This document shows positions 54,674-63,198 of a DNA stretch of 64,000 nt, in pieces (position 1 is the first letter of the stretch; the number at the start of each line of letters is the position of its first letter). The DNA comes from an uncultured Vicinamibacterales bacterium (GTDB taxonomy: Bacteria > Acidobacteriota > Vicinamibacteria > Vicinamibacterales > UBA8438), in the NCBI GenBank assembly GCA_958295905.1, contig OY282382.1, forward strand, positions 5,390,910 through 5,454,909, read 5' to 3'. A model generated the notes under the pieces. The model saw nothing but the letters and a program-made list of their open reading frames with translations, made no database searches and was not told the DNA's origin. Made by a program: the position numbers and the translations under genes.

Positions 54674-55043
54674 GGTGATCGCTTGACCGAGCTCCTTGAT
54701 GGGCCGAGCTCTTCACAATCGAGTCAGGTTCGGGGTTCCAATCGTTTCCTTCGACGCCACCGCGTCCGCGATATCCGTGAGGGCCGCGTGGCCACGATCG
54801 GGCTCAAACGGCATGTCCCGACGGTCTGAGCGAAGCCTCGTGGGCTGTGATCGTTCGATTCCCCCGATCTGCCCGCAGGAGCGAGAAACGTACACGAAGC
54901 GAGCCCGCAGCGTCCAGTGGTTGGGGGCCGCCGCAACGGGCCGTCCCCCCTGCCGGGGCCCGTCGGGTCTCGGGATTGGTATAGTGTGCATACGCACGGG
55001 ACGGGTTCGGACGATGATCGCTGGGACCGGTGAGGATGGATTC
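54674..55043. other. Gene-free stretch between carbonic anhydrase and ankyrin genes
   Basis: No gene supported. TATAGT at about 54980 could be the -10 of the ankyrin gene promoter, without a convincing -35. Confidence 0.35.
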
Positions 55044-56624
55044 ATGAGCATGCGCGACCGCAGTGGACCGTGGGCGCCGGCCGGCGTCATGGCCGCGGGC
55101 CTGTCGGCGATCACCTGGGCCTCGCCGGCGGGCGGCCAGCCGATCGACCGGACGCTCGTCGACGCCGCGCGGCAGGGCGCCGTCGAAACGGTCGCCGGCC
55201 TGCTGGAGGCGGGCGCCGACGTCGACGCCGCCGGGCCGGACGGCACGACGGCCCTGCACTGGGCGGCGCAGCGGGACGACCGTCCCCTCGCCCGCCGGCT
55301 CATCGCGGCCGGCGCCCGCGTCGACGCCGCGAACCGCTACGGGGTGACGCCGCTCGCCCTGGCCTCGGCCAACGGCAGCGCGCCGCTCGCGGCGGCGCTG
55401 CTCGACGCCGGCGCGGACCCCGAAGCCGCGAGCCCCGGCGGCGACACGCCGCTGATGGTGGCGGCCCGGACGGGTCGGCCGGACGTCCTGCGGCTGCTCC
55501 TCGACGCCGGCGCCGACGTGCAGGCCACCGAGTCGTGGAAGGGGCAGAACGCCCTGATGTGGGCGGCGGCCGAGGGCCACGCGGACGCCGTCCTCGCGCT
55601 TGTCGCAGCCGGGGCGGACGTCGAGACCCGGTCCGACGGGGGGCTCACGCCCCTGCTGTTCGCGGTTCGCGGGGGACACGTCGGCGCGGTCGAGGCCCTG
55701 CTGGCGGCGGGCGCGGACATCCACGGCGCCGCGCAGGACGGCACCGCGCCGCTGGCCCTCGCCGTCGTCAACGCCCACTACGAGCTGGCGGGGCGGCTGA
55801 TCGAGCTCGGCGCCGACCCCAACCGCCCCGACCCCCGCGGCTCGGTGCTTCACGCGCTGGCGTGGATCCGGCGCCCGGGATCCGGGCGGCCCCCGCTGCC
55901 GACCGGCGCCCTCGACAGCCTTGATCTGGCCCGCGCCCTCCTCGAGGCCGGCGCCGACCCCAACGTGCGCATCGGCTGGCGGGAGATTCCGTTCGAGGTC
56001 GACCTCGGCATCGTCAAGCCCCCGCCGGGCATCTCCGTCGGGCGCAACTTCCTGAGCTTCGTGGGGGCGACCCCGTTCTACCTCGCGGCCAAGCACGCCG
56101 ACGTCGACCTGATGCGGCTGCTCGTCCGGCACGGGGCCGACCCGCTGACGCCGACGCGCCAGCGCATCACGCCGCTGATGGCGGCGGCGGGGGTCGGCTT
56201 CTGGGACGGCGAGAGCCCCGGCCCCCTGAACGGAACGCCGGAGGAGGTCCGGCTGGCCGCGGTCCGGTTGGCGATCGAGCTGGGCAACGACATCCACGCG
56301 GCGACCGACTTCGGAGACACCCCGCTCGTCGGGGACGGCCGCACGCTGCTGCTGCGCCACCCGCTGAACCTCGCGGAGCTGGACGCGCAACGCGACCGGG
56401 GCGACATGCGCTGGGGCGGCAGCACCGCCCTGCACGGCGCGGCGATGACGGGCTCGAACCTGATCGTGCAGTACCTGCTGGAGCAGGGGGCGGACATCGA
56501 CGCCCCGAACGCCCTCGGGTGGACGCCGCTGATGGTCGCCCAGGGGGTCTTCGTCGCCAACACCGAGAAGGCGTGGCCGGACACGGTGGCTCTGCTCCGC
56601 GGGCTCGGCGCCGAATCGAACTAG
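55044..56624 (+). CDS. Secreted ankyrin-repeat protein (second copy)
   Basis: 526 residues. Signal-like N-terminus AGVMAAGLSAITWASPAGGQ, then repeats: TALHWAAQRDDRPLARRLIAAGARVDAAN, PLALASANGSAPLAAALLDAGADPEAAS, PLMVAARTGRPDVLRLLLDAGADVQA, ALMWAAAEGHADAVLALVAAGADVE and others. A variable middle (LHALAWIRRPGSGRPPLPTG) and a final STALHGAAMTGSNLIVQYLLEQGADIDAPN follow. It has the same architecture as the 27882-29567 protein and likewise lies beside a DUF1552/DUF1592 pair. Its stop codon lies in the left inverted repeat of the following mobile unit. Confidence 0.85.
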   Translation: MSMRDRSGPWAPAGVMAAGLSAITWASPAGGQPIDRTLVDAARQGAVETVAGLLEAGADVDAAGPDGTTALHWAAQRDDRPLARRLIAAGARVDAANRYGVTPLALASANGSAPLAAALLDAGADPEAASPGGDTPLMVAARTGRPDVLRLLLDAGADVQATESWKGQNALMWAAAEGHADAVLALVAAGADVETRSDGGLTPLLFAVRGGHVGAVEALLAAGADIHGAAQDGTAPLALAVVNAHYELAGRLIELGADPNRPDPRGSVLHALAWIRRPGSGRPPLPTGALDSLDLARALLEAGADPNVRIGWREIPFEVDLGIVKPPPGISVGRNFLSFVGATPFYLAAKHADVDLMRLLVRHGADPLTPTRQRITPLMAAAGVGFWDGESPGPLNGTPEEVRLAAVRLAIELGNDIHAATDFGDTPLVGDGRTLLLRHPLNLAELDAQRDRGDMRWGGSTALHGAAMTGSNLIVQYLLEQGADIDAPNALGWTPLMVAQGVFVANTEKAWPDTVALLRGLGAESN

Positions 56625-56668
56625 TGGTCCGTCACGTCATAAGTTTCTGATAGACGGACTTGGGTCGA
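56621..56668 (+). repeat. Left 48-bp terminal inverted repeat
   Basis: Begins CTAGTGGTCCGTCACGTCAT and ends GACGGACTTGGGTCGA. It pairs with 59047-59094. Confidence 0.9.
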
Positions 56669-56812
56669 ACGACGTATTTCTTCCGCATAGGACTCTTGCG
56701 GTTCGAGGTGAGTGCCCCGGCGACCCTATTTTTAGTCGTGGCGATGCGCTAGGCGTTCGTCAACGTCATAATCTTCGGCGTTTCCGGTAGTCCGGAGTTG
56801 GGAGAAACGACA

Positions 56813-58963
56813 ATGATGCGAAGGATTTGCGGGCTCGCGGCCGCCGGCGTCCTCGCCGCCGCCGCGGCGGCCGTGATGCACCAGGATGCGCTCTCGGCCC
56901 AGGCCAACGACGGGGTCATCACCGGCGCCGTCACCAGCGCCGGCGGCGCCGAGGCGGGCGTGTGGGTGATCGCCGAGACCGACGACCTCGAGACGGTGTT
57001 CCGCAAGATCGTCGTCACCGGCGACGACGGCCGGTTCCTGCTGCCCGAGCTGCCCGCCGCCACCTACGACGTGTGGGTGCGGGGCTACGGCCTCGTCGAC
57101 TCGACGCCGGTCGAGGCGGCGCCGGGGGCCGAGCTCGACCTGCGGGCGACGGTCGCGGCCACGCCGCAGGAGGCGGCGCAGGTCTACCCCTCCAACTACT
57201 GGCTCGCCCTCATCGACCTGCCGGACGCCCACGAGTTTCCCGGCACCGGGGAAGCCGGCAACGGCATCAACGAGCGGCTGCAGAGCCAGGACGAGTGGAT
57301 CAACGTGCTGAAGGGCTGCCAGCGCTGCCACCAGGTCGGCAACGAGCGCACGCGCGTCGTGCCCGACCTCGCCGACTTCGACTCGAGCATCGCGGCGTGG
57401 GACGACCGGACCCGGCGCGGCCAGCGCGGGTCGCTGATGAGCAGCTTCATCACCCAGTTCGGCCGGCCCCGCGGTCTCGAGATGGTGGCCGACTGGAGCG
57501 ACCGCATCGCCGCCGGCGCCGTGCCCCCCGCGCCCCCGCGGCCGTCCGGCATCGAGCGCAACGTGGTGCTGACGCAGTGGAACTGGGGCGACAACGTCGC
57601 TTTCGTGCACGACGAGATCGCCACCGACAAGCGCAACCCGCGGGTGAACGCGAACGGTCCGATCTACGGCGTGGACATCGGCAACGACTTCCTCCTGATC
57701 ACCGATCCCAACCGGCACGCCTCCCGCATGCTCAAGATCCCGTTGCGGGTGGACCGGTCCACGGTGCCGTCGATGTTCCAGACCGAGGGGTTCAAGGCGT
57801 GGCGCGACTTCGGCGAGGAAGCGGTGTGGAACGACCCCGCCAACCCCCACAACCCGATGCTGGACGCCGAGGGGCGGGTGTGGTTGACGACCCGGGTGCA
57901 GTCCATCGACAACCCCGCGTGGTGCCGCGAGGGCTCGGACAACCCCTATGCACAGTACTTCCCGGTCGACCGGGCGGGGCGGCACACCGGCTACTACGAG
58001 CCCGAGACGGAGGAGTTCGAGCTGATCCACACCTGCTTCGGCACCCACCACCTGCAGTTCGCCGAAGATGACAGCGACACGCTGTACTTCAGCGGCGGCG
58101 GGCAGGTCATCGGGTGGCTCGACACGAAGATGTACGACGAGACCGGCGACGAGCAGGCGTCGCAGGGCTGGTGCCCGACGGTGCTCGACACCAACGGCGA
58201 CGGCGTCATCACCAAGCCGTGGAACGAACCGGCCCGCGGCGGCGCGGAGGCGGAGCACGACCCCGCGCTCGACACCCGCATCATCGCCGGCGCCTACGGG
58301 GTCATCACCAACCCCGTCGACGACGCGGTTTGGATCGTCTCCGACCGCTATCCGGGCGACCTCGTCCGGCTCGACCGCGGCGCCAACCCGCCGGAGACGT
58401 GCGTCGCCGAGCTTTACGTGGTGCCGGCCGAGCACGGCTACCGCACCCGCGGCCTCGACGTCGACCGCAACGGGGTCCTCTGGGCGGCGCTGGCCGGCAG
58501 CAGCCACTTCGCCAGCTTCGACCGGTCGAAGTGCTCCGTCTTCAACGGCCCCGCGGTGCGCGGCGGCCGCCAGTGCGACGAAGGTTGGAGCTTCCACAAG
58601 GTGCCCGGCCCCGACTTCGCGGGCACCGACATCGGCACCGATTTCCACTATTACAACTGGGTCGACCAATTCAACACGCTCGGGCTGGGAGAGAACGTGC
58701 CGATCGCCAACGGCTCGAGCTCCGACTCCCTGCTCGCGCTGATGCCCGACACCGGCGAGTGGGTGACCCTGCGGGTGCCCTATCCCCAGGGTTTCCACAG
58801 CCGCGGGCTCGACGGCCGCATCGACGACCCCGACGGCGGCTGGAAGGGACGCGGCGTCTACGCCACCTACGGCGCCGACGCCGCGTGGCACGTCGAGGGG
58901 GGACCGGTGGAGCCGGGCAATCTGGTGAAGTTCCAGATTCGGCCCCACCCGCTGGCGAACTAG
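56813..58963 (+). CDS. Exported haem-c protein with carboxypeptidase-regulatory and streptogramin-lyase-like propeller domains
   Basis: 716 residues from the ATG at 56813 after GGAGAAA. Signal peptide GLAAAGVLAAAAAAVMHQDALSAQ. Residues 30-115 are a carboxypeptidase-regulatory-like domain (GAVTSAGGAEAGVWVIAETDD, DDGRFLLPELPAATYDVWVRGYG). A haem site CQRCH follows near 173 (LKGCQRCHQVGNE). The rest is a virginiamycin-B-lyase/NHL-like propeller (DAEGRVWLTTRVQS, YGVITNPVDDAVWIVSDRYPGDLVRLDRG, GLDVDRNGVLWAALAGSSHFASFDRSKC). It probably belongs to a family of large secreted haem proteins of Acidobacteriota. The enzymatic role is unknown. It is enclosed by 48-bp inverted repeats. Confidence 0.75.
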   Translation: MMRRICGLAAAGVLAAAAAAVMHQDALSAQANDGVITGAVTSAGGAEAGVWVIAETDDLETVFRKIVVTGDDGRFLLPELPAATYDVWVRGYGLVDSTPVEAAPGAELDLRATVAATPQEAAQVYPSNYWLALIDLPDAHEFPGTGEAGNGINERLQSQDEWINVLKGCQRCHQVGNERTRVVPDLADFDSSIAAWDDRTRRGQRGSLMSSFITQFGRPRGLEMVADWSDRIAAGAVPPAPPRPSGIERNVVLTQWNWGDNVAFVHDEIATDKRNPRVNANGPIYGVDIGNDFLLITDPNRHASRMLKIPLRVDRSTVPSMFQTEGFKAWRDFGEEAVWNDPANPHNPMLDAEGRVWLTTRVQSIDNPAWCREGSDNPYAQYFPVDRAGRHTGYYEPETEEFELIHTCFGTHHLQFAEDDSDTLYFSGGGQVIGWLDTKMYDETGDEQASQGWCPTVLDTNGDGVITKPWNEPARGGAEAEHDPALDTRIIAGAYGVITNPVDDAVWIVSDRYPGDLVRLDRGANPPETCVAELYVVPAEHGYRTRGLDVDRNGVLWAALAGSSHFASFDRSKCSVFNGPAVRGGRQCDEGWSFHKVPGPDFAGTDIGTDFHYYNWVDQFNTLGLGENVPIANGSSSDSLLALMPDTGEWVTLRVPYPQGFHSRGLDGRIDDPDGGWKGRGVYATYGADAAWHVEGGPVEPGNLVKFQIRPHPLAN

Positions 58964-59046
58964 TGCATAACCACAAATAAACATTAGGACTATCGGGGAA
59001 CTCTTCTCGAATCAAGAACGGTCTCCCATGCAGGAGAATCACATCA

Positions 59047-59094
59047 TCGACTCAAGTCCGTCTGTCGGAAGCTTATGACGTGACGGACCACTAG
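59047..59094 (-). repeat. Right 48-bp terminal inverted repeat
   Basis: Reverse complement of the left repeat with four mismatches. It ends GACGTGACGGACCACTAG. Confidence 0.9.
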
Positions 59095-59195
59095 GCGCTG
59101 CGCCGCAGAACGGTGCCGCCTCCCCCCGGAGGCGCCGACTCCTGGAGGGTTGGTTGGGCGGCAATCGGAGGCCGCAGCGCGACCTTGCGGTCGCG
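59095..59195 (+). repeat. Dispersed repeat family B copy
   Basis: Contains GACTCCTGGAGGGTTGGTTG followed by GGCGGCAATCGGAGGCCG. It directly follows the right end of the inverted-repeat unit. Confidence 0.7.
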
Positions 59196-59228
59196 TTAGG
59201 TGGCGATTGGCTGGAAGATCCGAGGAGA

Positions 59229-59330
59229 ACACCGGGCTGCGGCGAGACCGGCGACGGCGCCAGCGGACTGCAGAGCGCCCGTGCGGCCCGGCAGAGCGCA
59301 GTCCGGCAGGATGCAGCCGGTCGAATGCAA
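59229..59330 (-). repeat. Dispersed repeat family A, internally deleted copy
   Basis: ACACCGGGCTGCGGCGAGACC ... CCAGCGGACTGCAGAGCGCCCG ... GCGCAGTCCGGCAGGATGCA ... TCGAATGCAACGG follows the reverse-complement order of family A with a central deletion. Confidence 0.55.
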
Positions 59331-59404
59331 CGGGGCCTCGACCGGGGCTCCCAGGTGAGACGAACCGAAGCCAGTGAATCAGAGAACAACGAGGAGGTGA
59401 GACC

Positions 59405-59947
59405 ATGACACGTCTACAACAGCTTTCACGAGTGGTTACGGCCGGAACCCTGCTGGCCGCCGGCCTGATGCTGGGGCTCGGCGCCGCCGTGGGCGCGCAG
59501 GACGAAGCGCCCGAGGGCGTCGTCAACTACACGCGCGTCGACGCCACCGTCGCCTGCGCCGGGGCGACCCCGGCCTCCGCGATGCCGGCGCTGAGGGACC
59601 TCGGCTTCGCCTCGGTCATCAACTTCCGCACCGCCGGAGAGAACGGCGCGAACATCGAGGGCAGCCGGGCCGCGGCGACGGAAGCCGGGCTGAAGTACAT
59701 CCACATTCCGTTCCGGACCCCGACCGACGAGACGACCGGGGCGTTTCTCGCCGCCATCGCCGACGACGCCAACCAGCCCGCCTACATCCACTGCGGATCG
59801 GCCAACCGCGTGGGCGCGATGTGGTTCATCAAGCGCGTGGTGGGCGACGGCTGGGACACCGACCGGGCGATGGCCGAGGCGGAGGCGATCGGCCTGCGCA
59901 GCGAGGCCCTGAAGGCGTTCGCGACCGAGTACGTGGCGAACCGGTAA
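59405..59947 (+). CDS. Exported dual-specificity-phosphatase-like protein (DUF442/Blh type)
   Basis: 180 residues with GAGGAGG before the ATG. Signal peptide AGTLLAAGLMLGLGAAVGAQ. The fold matches the beta-lactamase-hydrolase-like/DUF442 phosphatase group: MPALRDLGFASVINFRTAGENGANIEGSRAAATEAGLKYIHIPF, then the P-loop YIHCGSANRVGAMW, fitting HCxxxxxR with catalytic Cys and Arg. The Asp general acid is not obvious. It is exported, which is unusual for a phosphatase, and lies 17 bases before the ABC-importer genes, so it is probably in their operon. Confidence 0.75.
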   Translation: MTRLQQLSRVVTAGTLLAAGLMLGLGAAVGAQDEAPEGVVNYTRVDATVACAGATPASAMPALRDLGFASVINFRTAGENGANIEGSRAAATEAGLKYIHIPFRTPTDETTGAFLAAIADDANQPAYIHCGSANRVGAMWFIKRVVGDGWDTDRAMAEAEAIGLRSEALKAFATEYVANR

Positions 59948-59964
59948 CCGGCCGGAGCCTCCCC

Positions 59965-61074
59965 ATGGGCTGCTGCGAGGCCACCAATCCCGACCTGCAG
60001 GGCGTGGTGTCGGGTCCCGCCGCCGACCCGGACCGGACCGGCGGCGGGCGGCCCGATCCGGGGGCGGCGTGGAACCGGCGCACCGCCCTGAAGACGCTGC
60101 TCGGCGCCGGCGTCGTCGTCGCCGCCGGCGGCGGGTGCGGCCCGCGCCCGCGGGACGGGGCGACGCCGCTCCGACTCGCATTCTGCGGCCAGCTTCTGTG
60201 CGTCGTGCCCTACGAGGTGACCCGGGTCCGGGGCCACTTCGCCGACCAGGGGTTCGACGTCGAGCTCGTCTATACCCGCGGGGGCAACGCGGCGATGCAG
60301 GCCCTGGTGGGGGGCGCCGTCGACTACGCGGGCACGTCGTTCGACGTCGCGCTGCAGGCGGCGGCCAACGGAGCCGCCATCCGGCGCGTGGCCTCGACGG
60401 GCCGGCTGCCCCTGTTCGCGCTCGCCGCCGCCCCCGGCCGCGCCGCCGAGCTCGACACCGTCTCGGACCTCGAGGACCGCACCGTCGGCATCTCCGGCCT
60501 CGGCAACGCCGACCACGCCCTGCTGCTGTTCCTGCTCGACCAAGCCGGCGCCGATGCCGGGCGGGTGCGGTTCGCGGCGGTCGGCACCAACCTGTTCGAC
60601 GCGCTGCGCATCGGACAGGTCGACGCGGCCATGGTGCAAGAGCCGGCCCTGTCCCTGATTATCGACGCGGGGGGGCGCGAGTTGGTGAACTTCATGGAGC
60701 TCGAGGAGGCCCGCCGGCACCTCGGCGGCGCCTACGAGTTCATGGGGGTGGCGGTGCGGGCGGGCGAGCGCGACCGGCGCCTGGACGAGATGCGCCGCCT
60801 CGGCGCCGCCCTCGAACGCGGCCTCGCCGACACCCGGACCCTGCCCCCCGCCGCCGTCGTCGCGGCGCTGCCCGCCGCCCTCGTCGCGGGCGGCGACGTC
60901 GGCCAGCTCGAAGCGATCATCGAGCGCTACCGGCTGTCGCTGTATCCCGAGCGGGTGGCCACGGACCTCGCGGCGGCCGAACGGGTCGTCCGGGCCCAGG
61001 AGATCGCCGGACTCCTGGCGCCGGGACAGGTCGAGCTCGCCACCCTGGTCGACGCGGATGCCCTCCACGGCTGA
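59965..61074 (+). CDS. ABC importer substrate-binding protein (NMT1/SsuA-like)
   Basis: 369 residues. An N-terminal extension, then NRRTALKTLLGAGVVVAAGGGCG, a Tat/lipoprotein-type signal with Cys as a possible anchor. The binding fold: TPLRLAFCGQLLCVVPYEVTRVRGHFADQGFDVELVYTRGGNAAMQALVGGAVDYAGTSFDVALQAAANG and DLEDRTVGISGLGNADHALLLFLLDQAG, typical of nitrate/sulfonate/taurine/pyrimidine binding proteins. The ligand cannot be told. The next gene begins inside its last codons. Confidence 0.85.
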   Translation: MGCCEATNPDLQGVVSGPAADPDRTGGGRPDPGAAWNRRTALKTLLGAGVVVAAGGGCGPRPRDGATPLRLAFCGQLLCVVPYEVTRVRGHFADQGFDVELVYTRGGNAAMQALVGGAVDYAGTSFDVALQAAANGAAIRRVASTGRLPLFALAAAPGRAAELDTVSDLEDRTVGISGLGNADHALLLFLLDQAGADAGRVRFAAVGTNLFDALRIGQVDAAMVQEPALSLIIDAGGRELVNFMELEEARRHLGGAYEFMGVAVRAGERDRRLDEMRRLGAALERGLADTRTLPPAAVVAALPAALVAGGDVGQLEAIIERYRLSLYPERVATDLAAAERVVRAQEIAGLLAPGQVELATLVDADALHG

Positions 61075-61330
61075 ACCCCGGGGGCGGCACCCCGCCGCAC
61101 CCGCGCAACCCGCCGCCAACGAGCCGACGCGGATGCCCTCGACGACCGGGCCCGAACCGCCCGCCGCACCCGCGCGACCCGCCGCCACCGAACCGACGCG
61201 GATGCCCTCGACGGCCGGGCCCGGGCGACCCGCCGCACCCGCGCGACCCGCCGTCCCCGAACCGACGCGGATGCCCTCGACGGCCGGGCCCGGGCGACCC
61301 GCCGCACCCGCGCGACCCGCCGTCCCCGAG
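61051..61330 (+). repeat. In-frame 69-bp tandem repeat with a start codon in each unit
   Basis: Four units each begin GACGCGGATGCCCTC, with ATG at 61058, 61133, 61202 and 61271 (spacings 75, 69, 69, all in frame). They encode MPSTxxP followed by a Pro/Ala/Arg-rich run (GRPAAPARPAVPEPTR). The first unit is the end of the binding-protein gene. Confidence 0.9.
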
Positions 61331-62101
61331 ACCCTGCTGCGCGTCCGCGGGCTGTCGGTGGGCTTCGGTGGACCGCCGATCATCGACGGCATCGACCTCG
61401 ACGTTCGGGCGGGACAGTTCACCAGCCTCATCGGTCCGTCCGGCTCGGGCAAGACCAGCATCCTGCGGGTCGTGACCGGCCTCCTCGAGCCGTTGCGGGG
61501 CACGGTCGAGCTCGGCGTGGCGCCGCCGGACGTCGGCTTCCTGTTCCAGGACGACGCGCTCCTGCCGTGGCGCACGGCGCGGCAGAACGTGGCCCTCGGG
61601 CTGCGCATCCGCGACGTCCCCCCGGCCGACGCGGACGCCCGCGCCGACCACTGGCTGTCGCGGCTGGGGCTCGCCGGCTACGGCGACCGCTTCCCCGCCC
61701 AGCTCTCCGGCGGCCAGCGCAAGCGGGTGGCCATCGCCCAGGTGCTGGCCCTGCGCCCGAGACTGCTGCTCATGGACGAGCCGTTCGCGGCCCTCGACGC
61801 GATCGTCCGCACCCGCATCACCCAGGAGCTGCTGGACTGGGTCGAACGCGAGCACCTCACCGTCCTCCTCGTCACCCACGACCTCGAGGAGGCGATCGGC
61901 GCCTCGGACAACGTCGCGGTCCTCGGCCACGGCCCCCGGGCGGCGATGCGCGCGCGGCGCGCCGTCGACATTCCGCGGCCGCGCGACGTCCTCGAGGCGC
62001 GGCAGCATCCCGCCTTCGGCCCCCTGCTGCGCACCCTGTGGAACGACCTGACGGAGGAGGAGCCGCCCTCCCCCGCCGCGGCCGGCGAGGCGGGCCGATG
62101 A
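61058..62101 (+). CDS. ABC importer ATP-binding protein (SsuB/TauB type)
   Basis: 347 residues from the first ATG, or 276 from the fourth in-frame ATG (61271), which gives the normal family size. The ATPase domain: Walker A GPSGSGKTS, Q-loop FLFQDDALLPWR, signature LSGGQRKRVAIAQVL, Walker B LLLMDEPFAALD and H-loop LLVTHDLEEAI, all intact. The ALLPWRTARQNV motif is typical of nitrate/sulfonate/taurine importers. The N-terminal 90 residues are a Pro/Ala-rich repeat without known function. Which start is used is undecided. It works with the neighbouring binding protein and permease. Confidence 0.9.
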   Translation: MPSTAEPRGRHPAAPAQPAANEPTRMPSTTGPEPPAAPARPAATEPTRMPSTAGPGRPAAPARPAVPEPTRMPSTAGPGRPAAPARPAVPETLLRVRGLSVGFGGPPIIDGIDLDVRAGQFTSLIGPSGSGKTSILRVVTGLLEPLRGTVELGVAPPDVGFLFQDDALLPWRTARQNVALGLRIRDVPPADADARADHWLSRLGLAGYGDRFPAQLSGGQRKRVAIAQVLALRPRLLLMDEPFAALDAIVRTRITQELLDWVEREHLTVLLVTHDLEEAIGASDNVAVLGHGPRAAMRARRAVDIPRPRDVLEARQHPAFGPLLRTLWNDLTEEEPPSPAAAGEAGR

Positions 62102-62178
62102 CGCCCGCCCTCGACAGCCGGGGGTCCATCAGGATCAGAACATCGCCCGCCGCGGCCGGCGAGGCGGGCCGATGACGC
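62072..62178 (+). repeat. Duplicated gene junction (33-bp direct repeat, period 74)
   Basis: CCCGCCGCGGCCGGCGAGGC continuing GGGCCGATGACGC occurs at 62072-62104 and 62146-62178. The first copy carries the ATPase stop overlapping an ATG (ATGA); the second carries the permease ATG. Between them a 25-codon frame runs from ATG 62098 to the stop overlapping the permease start. Confidence 0.9.
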
Positions 62179-62954
62179 TCGGCAGGGCCGGCCCGGCCTT
62201 CCGGCGAAGCGCCGCGCTGCTGGCGCTGCTCGCGGGGTGGGAAACGCTGTCGCGCCTGGGGTGGCTCGATCCGTTCTACATGCCGCCCCCGTCGGCGGTC
62301 GGACAGGTCATGCTCGACCTCGCCGCGGGCGGCGAGCTCTGGCCCCACCTCGGCGCCACCGCCACCGCGGCGCTGGCCGGTCTCGCCATCGGTCTCACCA
62401 TCGGCATCGCGCTGGGGTTCGCGGCGGCCCTGCTGCCGGTGCTGGCCGAGCTGCTCGAGCCGGTCATGATCCTGCTCAACGCCATTCCCCGGGTCATCCT
62501 GGCCCCGCTGTTCGTCATCTGGCTCGGCATCGGGCTCGCGTCGAAGCTGGCCCTGGCCACCATCCTCGTCGCGGTGCTCATCTTCTTCTCGGTTTTCAAC
62601 GGCATCAAGGAGGTCGACCGCCGCCTCGTCGAGCGCGTCCGCACCCTCGGCGGCGGCCGCCGCGTCCTCGTCCGCGAGGTGTACGTCCCGTCGGTCACCG
62701 CCTGGGTGCTGGGCAACTTCAAGGTCGCGGTGGGGTTCGCGTTCACCGGCGCCGTCGTCGGCGAGTTCGTGGCCTCGAGCCGCGGCCTCGGCTACCTCCT
62801 GCAGTTCGCGCAGAGCACCTACAACGCGGCCCTGACCATCGCGCTGATCGTCATCATCATGACGTTCGTGCTCGTGCTGTTCGCCCTCGCCGGCCGCCTC
62901 GAACGGCGCCTGCTGCGCTGGCGGCGGTCCGGAGCAGGGCCGCGTGGAGGTTGA
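62172..62954 (+). CDS. ABC importer permease (SsuC/TauC type)
   Basis: 260 residues with six membrane segments (AALLALLAGWETLSRLG, GATATAALAGLAIGLTIGIALGFAAALLPVLAELL, VILAPLFVIWLGIGLASKLALATILVAVLIFFSVFNG, VLGNFKVAVGFAFTGAVVGEFVAS and AALTIALIVIIMTFVLVLFALAG). The EAA loop reads ERVRTLGGGRRVLVREVYVPSVTAWVLGN, the contact to the ATPase. FYMPPPSAV near the start is typical of the family. Its start is ATGA-coupled to a duplicated junction. Confidence 0.9.
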   Translation: MTLGRAGPAFRRSAALLALLAGWETLSRLGWLDPFYMPPPSAVGQVMLDLAAGGELWPHLGATATAALAGLAIGLTIGIALGFAAALLPVLAELLEPVMILLNAIPRVILAPLFVIWLGIGLASKLALATILVAVLIFFSVFNGIKEVDRRLVERVRTLGGGRRVLVREVYVPSVTAWVLGNFKVAVGFAFTGAVVGEFVASSRGLGYLLQFAQSTYNAALTIALIVIIMTFVLVLFALAGRLERRLLRWRRSGAGPRGG

Positions 62955-63198
62955 GGCGCATCCGGTCGATGCGCTCCAGGGTCGAGGTCGTGCGGCGTGC
63001 CTGCGAACCGTGCGCGCCAGCTTGACGAAAGGCGTCGGGCCCGGTCGAGCACTCCTCCAGCCGGCAGTTCCCGGCCGTCGTCGGGCGTGGCGGGCCCGAG
63101 GATGGCGGCCAGAGGTTCCTTTCTCAACTCGTGCGCCCGCGACGGCCTGCGGTTCCGCCGGCGCCGGGCCGTCAGGCACCCGTCCCGGCCGTCGCTAC
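62955..63198. other. Gene-free stretch with faint coding traces
   Basis: The minus strand holds broken pieces (TLERIDRMRLNLHAALLRT read on the plus complement in one frame) that suggest a decayed gene; nothing can be named. Confidence 0.3.

Larger units (their letters stand above)
56621..59094 (+). mobile_element. Inverted-repeat-bounded unit carrying one haem-c/propeller gene
   Basis: The left end 56621-56668 and the right end 59047-59094 are 48-base inverted repeats with four mismatches (outer CTAGTGGTCCGTCACGTCAT identical). The unit of about 2.47 kb contains only the gene at 56813-58963 and no transposase. CTAG at both outer ends could be a TA-type target duplication as left by IS630/Tc1 elements. 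It fits a non-autonomous cargo transposon. The ends also supply the stop of the ankyrin gene. Confidence 0.7.
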
